Shown piece after piece: positions 1 to 12,300 of a stretch of DNA of 64,000 bases; within the stretch, counting starts at the first letter, position 1; every line of letters starts with the position of its first letter. The position numbers and the translations under genes are program-made. The stretch comes from PVC group bacterium (ex Bugula neritina AB1). GTDB taxonomy: Bacteria > GCA-001730085. The DNA is taken from positions 6,337 through 70,336 of the forward strand of contig MDLB01000104.1 in the NCBI GenBank assembly GCA_001730085.1. Direction: 5' to 3'. The notes beneath the pieces were generated by a model. It was not told the origin of the DNA, made no database searches, and saw only the letters and a list, made by a program, of their open reading frames with translations.

Positions 1-301
1 AGCGATCATAAAAGTTTGTTGACTCACCATACTTTTGTGTTGCAAGTTTAACCCCTTGAACAAGCACATACGTGAAAATAAGAATCACAAAAAAGGAAAA
101 AAGCTTCAGAAAAAAATAAGGTAACCTAACAAAAGTCGCGATTTCTGAAGATAACACGTGTGTGAACTTAAAGGCAAAAAAAAGTGCTGCCACCACACTT
201 AAAAAACGAAAAACTTCTCCAGTTAAACCTTCTTTCCATCCCCAATAAATCGTACAGAAAAGGATAAAAAGTATAAAACCATCAAGCCAATGTATCGCCA
301 C
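1..301 (-). CDS. CvpA-family membrane protein (5' part, runs off the window edge)
   Basis: The first 100 codons are visible and the rest lies beyond position 1. The start is a GTG at 299-301, preceded by an AGAGGA ribosome site about eight bases upstream. The N-terminus reads (M)AIHWLDGFILFILFCTIYWG, followed by further hydrophobic segments around residues 30-45 and 65-85. This is the usual pattern of CvpA (colicin V production/biofilm) inner-membrane proteins: a short WLD-type N-terminus, a Gly-rich first helix and several helices. It sits 74 bases downstream of the giant gene in the same orientation, so co-transcription is possible. CvpA proteins have no firmly assigned biochemical role. 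The family call rests on hydrophobic pattern and N-terminal motif only, because the C-terminal half is missing. Confidence 0.6.
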   Translation of the reverse strand, partial: MAIHWLDGFILFILFCTIYWGWKEGLTGEVFRFLSVVAALFFAFKFTHVLSSEIATFVRLPYFFLKLFSFFVILIFTYVLVQGVKLATQKYGESTNFYDR

Positions 302-375
302 TGATTTTTTCCTCTTAAGATTCTTTCTTTACCTTTATAGATTCTCAAATAAACACCAAAAGAAAAACTATCTAA

Positions 376-3300
376 TTAAGCAGCTCTTGAATAGATATCT
401 TTATATTCTCCCATACGATCATGCTTAATCCTCACTATTCTTTCCGTGAATATTAAGATCTGACTCACAGAAGGAGTCGTCTCGGTCACATCTATAGAGG
501 TGTCTCTCTTTAAAGGATATTCCTGCTTATAATTTTGATGTAACTGAACAAGATGTTTATAGTAGAGAACTAGAGAAGCATCTTTAAAGCTCTCCCAATC
601 TGTCATGTTTTCAAAGAAATCCTCCGTCGAAAACAAAGAGAAATAACCTAAGTAAGCCAAATCAATCTTATTCATGTAAAATTGGTCAAATAAACTTGTA
701 TTTGCATTATAAATAGTAGTAACTTTTTCAAGTAGTTTTTGAAAAAAAGATTCAGATTTAATATCTACACCTTCGCTTATTGCCTTTTGCGCAAATTTTA
801 AAAATTGGGTTGCAAAAACGTATCCGGCTTGTGTTTCATTTTCTATACTCAATTGAGTATATTTGAAATATTCGTCAATATTTTCAGTTTTTTCTAGTTC
901 AGTATAAGGTGATTGCAAAACATAGTCTTTATGTTTACCTTTAAAACGATTAAAAAGAGTAGCAGACTCTACTTGTCCAGGAGCAGAAGTCCCACCTGAC
1001 GATTCTTCCACAAAGTCTTTATCAAAACAGTGTGTAAAGATATCTAATTCTAAAACATTCAAAAGCTCCTTTAGGTGATAGCCTTCAAATCTCACTTCAT
1101 CTCCCTTTAAACAATTATCTAGCTCTAAGATTTTTTCCTCTTTCTCGTCTAAAAGTTTTTCAAAATCCTCTATTTTCTTTTCTATAACATTTTTCAAGCG
1201 TAACTGATTAGCATTTCTGAGCTCTGAACCTTCTCCTTCAACATACTCCATTTCTTCAAAAATCTTAGTCATATTAAGATCTGACGCAAATAAAGACGTA
1301 AAAAGTGTTTTCATAGAGGCATAGTTTTTCTTTATATCCTCAATCAAACTATCTTTCTCACCAGCAGGAATATCAGGTGTCTCAACTTTCCCAATCAGTT
1401 GACGATACTCATCTAAGGACTGGACCAAAGTCTGTGCCTGATCTCTATAAAGCAAAGCACTCTGTCTTCTTTTTAGAACTTCGGGACGTTCCTTTGCATA
1501 TATTTCTGATAACAACTTAAATAGAGTAATGGAAAAAGCATCTTCGCCTTCACTCGTAGATTTTTTTATTTTGTCTCCAAGAGCTAATAAAATCGTCCTC
1601 CAATCCTTATAGGTGCGGATTTCTATGTACCTCTGATCCCACTTTTCGTGTTGCTCTAAAGACTTACCTTCTTCTCTGGAGTCACTTAAAGCCTTTCTTA
1701 ACTCTGTTGACAAATCTGTTTTCAAAGGGATGAATGGATTATCAACTCCAAATGGCCTATTAGCTATAACTGTGCTTAGTTCTTTAGTGTCTAACAAGAT
1801 CCTCACACTATTATCATCTTCTTTTCCTGCACCTTGATATTGCTCAAAAAGTTTTTGAAGTTCTGCCATTCCGCCCATCTTCCCCATGTCAGGTAATCCA
1901 GATTTTCCCTCGGAAAAACGTTCTCTAACTTTTAGCCAAGATTGCCCAACAAAGAAAGACATTGGATTAATACGAAAATCAGGATTGTCCTCGAATTTTG
2001 GATTGATTTGGGGATCTTTCCCAAGAGATTTAAAAGATGTTAAACCTGAAGAACGATAAAATTCAGAAAAAAGAGTTTTTGACCATTCATATTTTTTTTC
2101 AGATGCTCTTTTTTCTCCAAGCTTTTCGATAAAATGTTTATTTAAAAAAGACTTTAACTTATAAAGACGACGCCCTGTCACAAAGTTAAAAACCCGACGA
2201 AAAAACTTCGGCTTTTTCAAAGTATCTTCAAAAAGGGAATGACCTTTTTGAACCATTTCAGGATGTTCCAATAAGGTCTCCTGTAAAATTTTATCAAAAA
2301 GTTGATTAAATTCATTTTCTTTATCAGTTAAGTCAGCAGGATCTTTATAAGATTTATTTTCAATAAGTTTTTTCAATAAATCTTTTAAACTTTTGTCATC
2401 CAAAGATCCATTTGTTTTTTGGAGCTTTTGAAAAAAGTACTTTTTAAGTAAAGGCTCATTTTTCAAAAAGTCTATCCCTTTTAAGGTTTTAGAGGCTGCT
2501 TCAAGAATCAAGAAATCATTAAAAGAATTGATCCCATGTTCATCGCAAACGCGGGAAGCGTCTTGAAAACCTGATCTTATCGTAAGAAAGAACTCTTCGT
2601 CATATTTCTTTAAAAATGTATTCAAATCTTCATCTTTCAATCCAGCCTCTTTAGCTAAGGTAAGTGCCTTTTTATAAGATGAAAAACACTGTTCACGAAA
2701 TAAGGTCATCAATTTCAATTGTCTACGCTGTTTGTAGTCTCTTCGGATAGAGCTTTCTTTTTTGAATAACTTCAAAAATCTAGACTCACGTGGACTAAAG
2801 TCTTCTAAAGTTTGCCCAACTTCTTGAGCATTTAAAGAAGCGATCTGTTTCACTCTGTCTTCGGATAGATTATATAATTTGCCTTGAAAGTCTGCATTTT
2901 CATTAAGCGAATGATTATATCCTCCTACTCTTAAAAAATCGTCTTTGCCAGAAAAGTATTCAGAAAGAGTTAAGTAGGCCAAAGCATTATTATTAAAAAG
3001 TGGAGAGTTTTTAACAAGAACAATCTCAGTCGTCTTAGGAGTACCCTTAGAGGCAAGATAATCAACTTTTAAAGTCAGCTGTGTCACTTCTTTACCTTCG
3101 TAGGAAGCAACTTCAACTTTATTTATCTCAACACCATAAATAAAATAAACCTGGTCCACACCATCGGCATTTATTTCGCGCAATGCTCTATTAAAAGGCA
3201 TATCAACTTGTACCGTAGACTCTCTAACATATTTGTTAAAATTTTCCAAGTCGTCGTTAAATTGATAAGTCGCAACATCATTGCCTTTAACAACTTTATC

Positions 3301-6300
3301 TTCTGAGTATTCCAAAGATTCCAAAGAAAGAAACAGAAGTGACCTTAACCAGTCATACTGATCAACAGTCATCCAAGAATCTTTCTTTTCATACCAGTGA
3401 GAACCCGTTGACTGATACCACTTGAACAAATTCGCACCATTCAAGGTTTTAGGGCCCCTAGCACCAGGCCTTTTCGAAATACCAAATTCTTTGATAACTC
3501 TTTTTAAAGCTTCCTTCTTTTTGTCCTCTAAAGAAAGTTTCTCTCCCAAGAAATCAGCAGTATACATCAAATACCAAGCACAAGTTTTTTTATTCGCTTT
3601 CAAAACTCGTTCAAACTCTTGTTCACTCGTAAGAGAAGACCATTCATCAAAAACCGGTTCTTTAAGTCTACGATTAGCCCAATAATAATAAGCTTTCTTA
3701 AAAAAACCTTTTTTTAGACCCTCTACACGCTTAGCTTGTGCATTTTTAGCTTTATCTAGAGCCTTCTTATAATAAGATGATTTCATGATCACATCCCGCG
3801 CACTATCCTTAGCCTCCTTAACTAGAGTAGCATCTAAAGATTTGTCTACTGTTCCCAAGTTTTCTTGAAGAGTTTTGCTCATAGCCTTCTCAGTAAGAAT
3901 AGATCTAGTGATTTCTCCTGAATAGGTTTTCTGATTTGTTTTGATCAACAAGTCATTAACTCCTAAACCTTCAATAACTTTAACAACATCTTTAATGGTA
4001 AAAGCTTCTAGCAAACTACCGGCCGAAGAAGCCTTTGCTTCTGAAACAGATCTAGAAAGTTTCAAGTCTCCATCAAGACCTTCTCGGTGTAGCCTAAAAA
4101 TCTCCGCCATCTCCGCTTTTAGTCTATTGTAATTAGTATTAGAAGGCAATGCATTAACTGCACCCCAAGGATGCTGATTCTCTGTAGACAAAGTACTTGC
4201 TAACTTAGATTTTACAGTCTCACCTTGCAAAGCATCCAAAAGTTTAATAAAACTCTTTTTGGCGTCTGCAAACATCTCTTCTAAAACTTTTTGAGTACTC
4301 TTCGTATTAAGGGTAACATTTTGTACCGCTTTAGCTTTTTCATTTTGAACATTGATCAAATTTTGCTTACAATTTTTAAAAGCACTTGCCAACTCTTCTG
4401 TAAGATTTCTATAGGGTTTCAACAATTTTATCAATGACTGTATAAGTTGCCTATGAGGGGCATAAAAAGCTTCAGTAGCAACATGAAAGTTTTGAGCTCT
4501 TTCGGCAGTAATATCATTTTGATTTATCATATGAAAAAACTTCGAAATATTTATTCTTAAGGCGTTTTGATCACCTTCAAATAATTCAGAACTTTTAACT
4601 TTTCCATCTTTTTCATAATAAAACTTTCCATCCCACGCATCTTTCTTAAAAAACCAAAGCTCTCTGTCTGAATGAAATTTTACAGTTATTCTCTGACCCT
4701 GTTCTTCCAACGTAACTCTTAATCCCCGATCTCTACCAAGACCTTGTTGAACCTCAGACTTTCTCGCTTTATTATCACATAAAAATAAAACTTTTTGTCG
4801 AAACTTACCTAGTCCAGACATCTCCAAGTTTGTCCCTGTAGCACCTGCCGGAAATAAATACACCGCACCTATATTCAAACCACGTGCATTCTCAGTGAAA
4901 CCGGTGGTATCTCTCATGTTAAAAATACATCCATCTTTATCTTTTAGCAGATTCCCCTTATTAAGCAATAAACCGTCTGGAACTTTTGATTTTCCACTAT
5001 CTAACAAGCTCTTCGCCATATCTTGATCAATCAAGCGCGAAACAGAAAAATTAACTTGCTTTGTCGCATTATCTACCCAAGAGTGATAATCTTCCTTTAA
5101 AAACAAACGCCAGTCACCCACAAGATCTTTAACAATAACATCTTGTCCTTTTTCCCCCATCACATTTAATAAAGTTATAAGATTAGACATATCTGTGGAA
5201 ATCGTATAATCAACAACCAAAAGATGACCGTTAGGTCCATTTTTATCAATAGTCATCTTTTCCACAACAGCTTTAATTTTCGTGTTAAGAGCCGCCTCTA
5301 ATGCTTGGTCAATCTGAATATAATTTTCTTTTCCGCGTTCGCCTACAAGAGAATAGTCTTTACCTAAAACATCCAAAAGGACTTTAGCAGCAATTTCTCC
5401 ACCCTCTAACCTTAATTGAACAACACGTGAAGCTAAATCTAGTTTTTCAGCAGAAGATAAACTTTTACTCTTTATATAAGAAGCCTCTCTCTTGATAACT
5501 GTTAAAAGATTTTCTAGTTTTTCAATTTCAGGATAAATATAACTCTTAACAAGTTCAATATTCTCCAACCCACGAGTATCACGATGACTCAAAGCTTTTT
5601 CTATAAAAAGTTTAGTAAAGGCTTTTAATTCTGAATTTTGCGCGCAATTGGTATCTAGAAATTTCTGAATATTTTTACCGCCTGACAAGAAAAATTGAAC
5701 AATATTTTCTTTCATACTGATGATATATTCAACTTTTTTAGCTGTCATCTGTATACTTTTATCCATTTTTAACATTTCTCTCAAGGCATTTTCTATCGTT
5801 TCTTTATAAGCATGAGAAACCTTATTCTTATTCTCTACACCTTGAATAAAAGCTTCTTTCACACTTGTTTTTTCATTAAATACCTTCATTTCACTAGAAT
5901 GTAATCTTGTCAAAGGAGCTTCTGTATATTTAGCAAAAACATTACCATCTATTAAAATATCAGGTTGAGAAGTTTCCCACGTGGAAACACCAAACTGACG
6001 TAATAAAGCAACGGAAACTTGTGTAAGAGATCCTGAAAACCCCATAAAGCTCCCACCAGCTTCTTTAATCGCTAAGAGTTGTTGAGGAATAGAAGTCGAA
6101 TAGGACTCGGGTTGCAACTTGATTTGACTAGCATCATTTATAATTATTTTTGCATACTCTTTAGGATCTCTATAACCTCCTTTAGGGATTGTTGATGACA
6201 AAGTCACAAGGGCTAAACTCAAGACATGCTCAGACTCGGTGAACCTCTGATCAGGCTGTTTTTCACCACCTGTCATAGGAACAATTTTCATAACTCCACT

Positions 6301-9300
6301 GGTATCACGAGTGATAAAACCTTTTGAATCAACTTCAAGAAAATAGGCTTGGTTCTGACCAAATCTATTTTGTAACTCTTTATTAGATGTCAATCCTCCC
6401 AAAGCTTGAGCAAACCTATCTAAAAAACGAAAAACAAACTGAGGTGGAGAATAAGGATCCTTCTTACCTTCATCATAAATACTTTTCATACGATTAAATA
6501 ACTCTGCCTCTGAATATTTCACCTGACCATCATTACTTTTCTCACCATAGGTTTTCAAAACTTCTGATGCTTTCTTACTAAGAGCATAATCTTTTAAGCC
6601 TAATGAAACACCCCAATACTTATCATTCGTTAATCTTTTTAAAAGTTTACATTTCAACTCAGCTGAAAAAGTTACGTCTCCACCTTGACCAATATCTGAT
6701 CTTTTAAAACGCAAAGCTCCTGTGCCTAACTCCTCACCTTCTTTCAAAAGGAATTTTTCCACCTTTTGAGTTAGTTTCTTGCCGTCAAATATTTTTGCGT
6801 CCGCCATCCCTTGCACCTTCATCTCGCTTTCGATAAGTTTATAAAGCTCTTGGGTTACATAATACGCAAGAGCAGCATTAGTTTTCCCAATAGAAACCTC
6901 CTGTCCGTCAGTCCCTGTCACAAAGCTTTTAGGATTAAGATATTTATGAACTTCATCAACAACCCTAGTCCCTGAAAGTAGCTCATTTAAAACTTTAATA
7001 GAATCACGACTTTCGGGCTTATGAGGGTTATCCGCATTCAATTTAAGAAAGTTCATTGCATCCGTCGCCGTAAAAACAACTCTCGCTTTCATCAATTTTT
7101 CAACTTCGGCGGGACCTCCCAAATTAGCATTTCTCAATTGAGCTGTCCAGTCTTTACTCGTGTTTGATCCAAACTCTGAGTTCAAAATATATCTAAATTG
7201 AACATTATCCATTTCAGATATTTTTCCTTCTTCGGGAACCTCTATAACAACCTTATGAGAGTTTCTCCAATAGCCATTTGAACCTAATAGAAACATCACT
7301 ACCGCAGGATTCACAGCTGTCGTTTTACCACCACCAGTTGGAATTTGTGCCGCTAAAAAGTCTTTCATCAACAAAGCAATTATACCTTCCAACTGAATAG
7401 GTAAGAAGTTGAATTCCCTATTATTGAAGAGTTTCATATGTTTCGCAAAAGTCTCCAATTGACGTGTAAACATAAGAAAAATAGCTGTAGAATGTGCTAT
7501 CTTAGCAAGAGACTCTTTATTAAAAGAAGCAGACTTGAATGAAGGACTCTGAGTGTAACTTTTAAGAAGAACGTCTATAAGTTTGGGCATATCAATCATC
7601 CCTTTTTCACCTTGAATTAAAAAGGTCTCATTAAACTTCTGCCACTTAGAATCATAGTCATATGTTTTATCAAAGCAAGTCTTTTGTCTAGAATAACCGA
7701 CCTTCTCAGTCATAATATTCTCCATTTGTCTAACGATATCAGACTGTTGCTGTAGAGATAGATTAGAAAGACCTTGCTCCTTTGCGATTTTACTAATCAG
7801 TTCTCCATAATTCAAAAACATAGCAGAATGGCCTGAAGCCGTTTTAGCAAGAATTTGAAATAATGGATCTCCAGCTTGGCCAAGTTGAAAAGAATCAAAT
7901 CTAAACGCATTATAAACTTCACTAACTCTTAAAATATTTATTTTTAGCTCTGAAAAAACCTCTTTTAGTTTAGTTTCAAACAAGCTTAAACCTTCAATAT
8001 TTATCCTTAAGTGCGTTATTCCTTGATTCGAAGATTTTGAGAATCCAAAATTATGGTGGACCAATCTATCTATAATCAACTCTGCTAAGCCTTTCAAGTT
8101 ATCTTTAGATAAAGTTGCAAGAAATCCTCCCCTAAGCGATTCTTTTTCCAAGATACTTGTAATATTTTTTTTCAAAAGATCATAAGTAAAAGTTCCAGAA
8201 GTTATATCAAAACTATCGGGAAGTTGTGCCAAATGATGTGCTTGTTGACCTGCAAAAATATCCATGGCAGCATCTCTAGCTTTGTTGAACTCAGCATTTT
8301 TTTGAAATTCTGACCATTTTTCATGATGTAAAAATTTTTCGTTCAACAACAATTTAGACATTTGAGAAGATTTGGAAGAACCATCACCTCTAGAAGTATC
8401 TGTTAAGTTTAAATTGCTATGAAGAGAGAGGATCTCTGGCGGTAAAGATTCCTGACCCTCCTTTTGTTTGCCTTTATAACTGTCTATAGCTTTACCCAAT
8501 GAATCTTTAAAGCTTTCTGTTCCAGTCACATGTTTCAAAAGAACAACTTCTAGTTCACCTTCTCCAAAAAAAGTACTCAAATCTTTCAAAACTTTTACAT
8601 TTCTAAAAATAGCCATAAAAACAGCAACTTGTTGCTCTATTTTTAAGCTTTGAAAGTCAGAATATCCCAATTTTTTAGCCATAGAGTTCAAAGCACTTTC
8701 ATCAAGAGCAACTTTTCTAGCAAAGAAAGATCTTTTCGGTATCGGCCGAAAGGAAGCCTTCACTCTTTCTAAAAAGTCAGCCCGAGCAGTTTGATCTCCA
8801 CTCAAAACCTCCGATATCCTCTTCAAGTTAGCTAATGTATCTCCATTTAATTGATCTAAGGTCTCTGATAGTTCACCATCCGAACTGTAACCACCATAGA
8901 GAGTTTTATATACTCTTAACTTAGGAATAAATGATTCTGCGAAAAGAAAATAGCCTTTACCTACAAAACTTTCTGCAACAAAGGATGGATCTGAAACGTT
9001 TTGAGCCTTTGCTATGTCATAATAACGTAACATAACCGCAAGACCAACCGTATTTTGAACCAAATTTTCAAGAATTAACTTAGCTTGTCCATGCTCCCAG
9101 TCTTCAGTTTGCTTTGCTTGATGAAGTTTTTGCAAACGATTATAGACTCTCTTTATCTCTACGTCTAAAGTAGAAGCTTTCGTACTTGAATCCTTAGCTC
9201 CAGGTTTAGAATCAAAATCCTTTATAGATGTTTTAAAAGCATCGAAACCTTGTTCTCTTAATAAGACAATATCTTTAAAAACCTTGATTAACATTTCCTG

Positions 9301-12300
9301 TTGATTAACCGCTTTACCCTCAAAAACCTTATCTTTAAACATGAATTCAGCCAAAGTGGTGAGATATTGAGAAGGCTTTTCTTCTAAACGAGAGCGAAAA
9401 GACTCTGCAACTTTTGTTCCTAGTTGCGATTTCAAAAAGGACTCATAATGCCATCTCTTTAACATCATAGATAAAGAGAAAGACTCATCTTTTCCTTTGC
9501 CAAAAAGTTTTTTCAAAGGTTGAGTCATCTTCTCCATTAAGCTACCAAGCAAATGCTGCATACGCCCCTTCTTCTTCCCCTGAAATTGATTACTATCGCT
9601 TTCTTCCCAAATCCAGCTTCTATATTTATTCTTCCAATAGCGCAAAGTTATGATCCTTCTTCTAAAAGGCATCGCATTCAAGTTAAGTTGGATCTGCTCT
9701 TTGCTAGGGCGCAAGTTATTCCAGAAAAAATCGGTAACTTTATTTGTGTTTCCAGGCTCCAGAAGATACATCTTAGAATTGTCAAAGTTACTGCTCCTAC
9801 TTTGTGCTTTAATAAAGATTTGTTGAACATCATCAATCCTACTTATCAGTTTATGGTCTGCCGCATTCTCTCTCAAAAACTTAATCAGTTCACTAGGTGT
9901 CCTAACCTTTAATTTCCCATTCTCATCCATTTTAACACCCGAAAATTGACCTTTAGCTAACTTTTGTCCAAAAGAGCCCTTGTAAACTTTTTGATAAGTC
10001 GCAATACCTTTGCCCGAAGAAAACCTAACTATACCAGAGTTAATATCTAAGCCATTGTGCTTGCGCTCATAAGATGACCTATATAGGAGATCTCCAAAAA
10101 CATCCATCAATCTATCCCATTGATTAAACATAGTTATCAGGAACTGAACAAAACTCAATCTAGGCCTTTGCGGAGAAGAAGAGGACTTAGCATCCGATTT
10201 TAAAGTTTGTTTCGAGCCTGAATCAAACTTTTTTTCGAAAGAATTAGATCTATCAACCATTTTACCTCTTAAATATCCTGTGAGTCTCATCCTTAACCCA
10301 CCAATACCCTGAAGAATCGTTCTATTAACAAAACCATAAATCTTCATAGGCATCGAAGCCAATGAATACACCGTACCCAAGAAAATCTTAGATATAAAAA
10401 ATAATGCCTTATAAAGATGTAAAGTGACCGTCGTAAAGCCTAACTCCGCAAGTTCCTTATGCATATGCTTTTCTAAAGCTTTTGCCAACATATTCACCTG
10501 ACGGACTTGGGCTCTATCAAGCACTTTAACTTTCTTGATCTCTTTTAAGGTTTTTTTCTGTCTTTGCAATGACTTAAGATGCTTATCAGCATATTCAAAC
10601 TTCTTTTTTAGACCCTGTTTCGCTTGCCTAAAAGTCCTCATAAAAAGCAAGCCAAAAATTCCTCCAACTACACGAGCGACTTGATGGTACTTCTCTGTAA
10701 AAAGATTGCTTTTATTAAGTTCTCTCTTAACTCTTACATTTTGCTTTTGATCATCTGTATAAATGAACGAAGCATCTACGGAAGCAAAAACTAAAGGTAA
10801 AGCAAACATTGTCCCAACAACGCCTCCAATCAAAAGCATAAGAAATGAAATAACCAACATCCCTAAAAAAACAGCAATAGCTCCGCCTTTTGCACCTTCG
10901 GTCCAATCTGATATCGTATCAACAAAAGTGTCGTATATCCAACCTTCAGGCAAACCTAAAAGACCTTCCATAAAACCAACATATATTAAGGAAAAACCTT
11001 TAAGAGATTCCCACATATCGTACATGCTTCTCAAAGCTGTTGCAGCTAATCCCAATAAGCCGAAAAAGAAACTTGGAAACTCCACAAAAATAACCGTAAT
11101 AAAAAATGCTGAATACTTAGAAGCAAGAGATCTCTGTCTATCTTTCTCTTCCTGTGTATCTGCAAGAAAATTTGCTGATATACTATGAATAATAATCCTA
11201 GTCGCAGAATAAAGCATCCCAACTGCCAAAACCGAAAGAAGCAAGGGGAGAACAGCCCCTCCAAGGGTTAAAGCCATCACAGCAAAAAATATACCTCCTA
11301 AAAGGTGTAAAAAGGACATCGCCAACTGAAGTCCTACTGTTTTAAACTTATCCTGCCAACCGATGGAGATTGATTGTATATCCTCATCTAAAGCATTACG
11401 TAAAAGTTCAGCACGATCAGAGTTATCTTCTATCTGATCTGATGCACTATTACTCGTCATTTCTTTTTTGCCTGTAAAAAGATTAGAAAGAGCTCCAATA
11501 GCTGTACCAACAACATTTGTACCAGTTTCTTCGATTAAAATATAAAAACTGATAGCAAAAGCCTCCACCCCTTTGGAAAAGTCAACATCATTTCGACCTA
11601 AGGAATCATAAGCCTGGAGATAGACTTGTTCATTTTGTTGATCGATATTAGCTATAAAGCGTTTTTCTCCGTGATTCAAACTCACGATATCAGTCACATT
11701 TTCTCCCATTTCGTAAAAGAGCGTGACTTTGGCAAAATCAAAACTGTAATAAGTATAAGTAGCAAGCATATAGCCATAAGCATTATATGTGTTAAAGTTT
11801 TGCTCAAAATCATAAACAAGTGTAGTCTTTTGTCCGTTTTCATCTTTCTTACCTTTTTGCTCTCGGCCCCTTTTCTTTAGCACAGCTCTCTCTGAATAAA
11901 TAGCTTGACCTTGTGAATCATATAGGTGATTTCCAGAAGAAAACTCTGAACCTGGATCTTCCGGACCACTTGTTTCTTCTCGAAAACTTTTCACTTGACC
12001 CTTTTTTCGTTGCAATCGTACGGAGATATCCTTTTCCTCCAACTGATAGCGAAAGGACCCTCCGTCAAAGTTGATTATGAAATCTTTAATAAAAACAACC
12101 TCTTCACCATCTTCTGACCAATACTGTATGCGACCTTCTTTACTATCTCCATCATCAATCCAATGCTTTCTAGATCTTTCAGATTGAGCGTAAGAATGAA
12201 TTTTTCCTAAAATTCCTCTTGAACGTAAGTTCTCTGCTTCAAAATTATCACTACGATTATAAGTTTTCTCGTCATAAGCTTTTTCCAAACCTATCTGATG

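Noticed and set aside
4580-7420. Interpretation of the ATPase as an ordinary DNA/RNA helicase
   Set aside because: The PxQxxG lead-in, the TATD-F-L segment, the DEVH context and the GATGTN motif follow SecA order more closely than typical DEAD/DEAH helicases, although this needs a profile search.
10763-11188. A 141-codon open frame on the plus strand
   Set aside because: It lies entirely within the membrane-belt coding region of the giant gene in the antisense direction, has no ribosome site, and reads as a mirror of hydrophobic codons.
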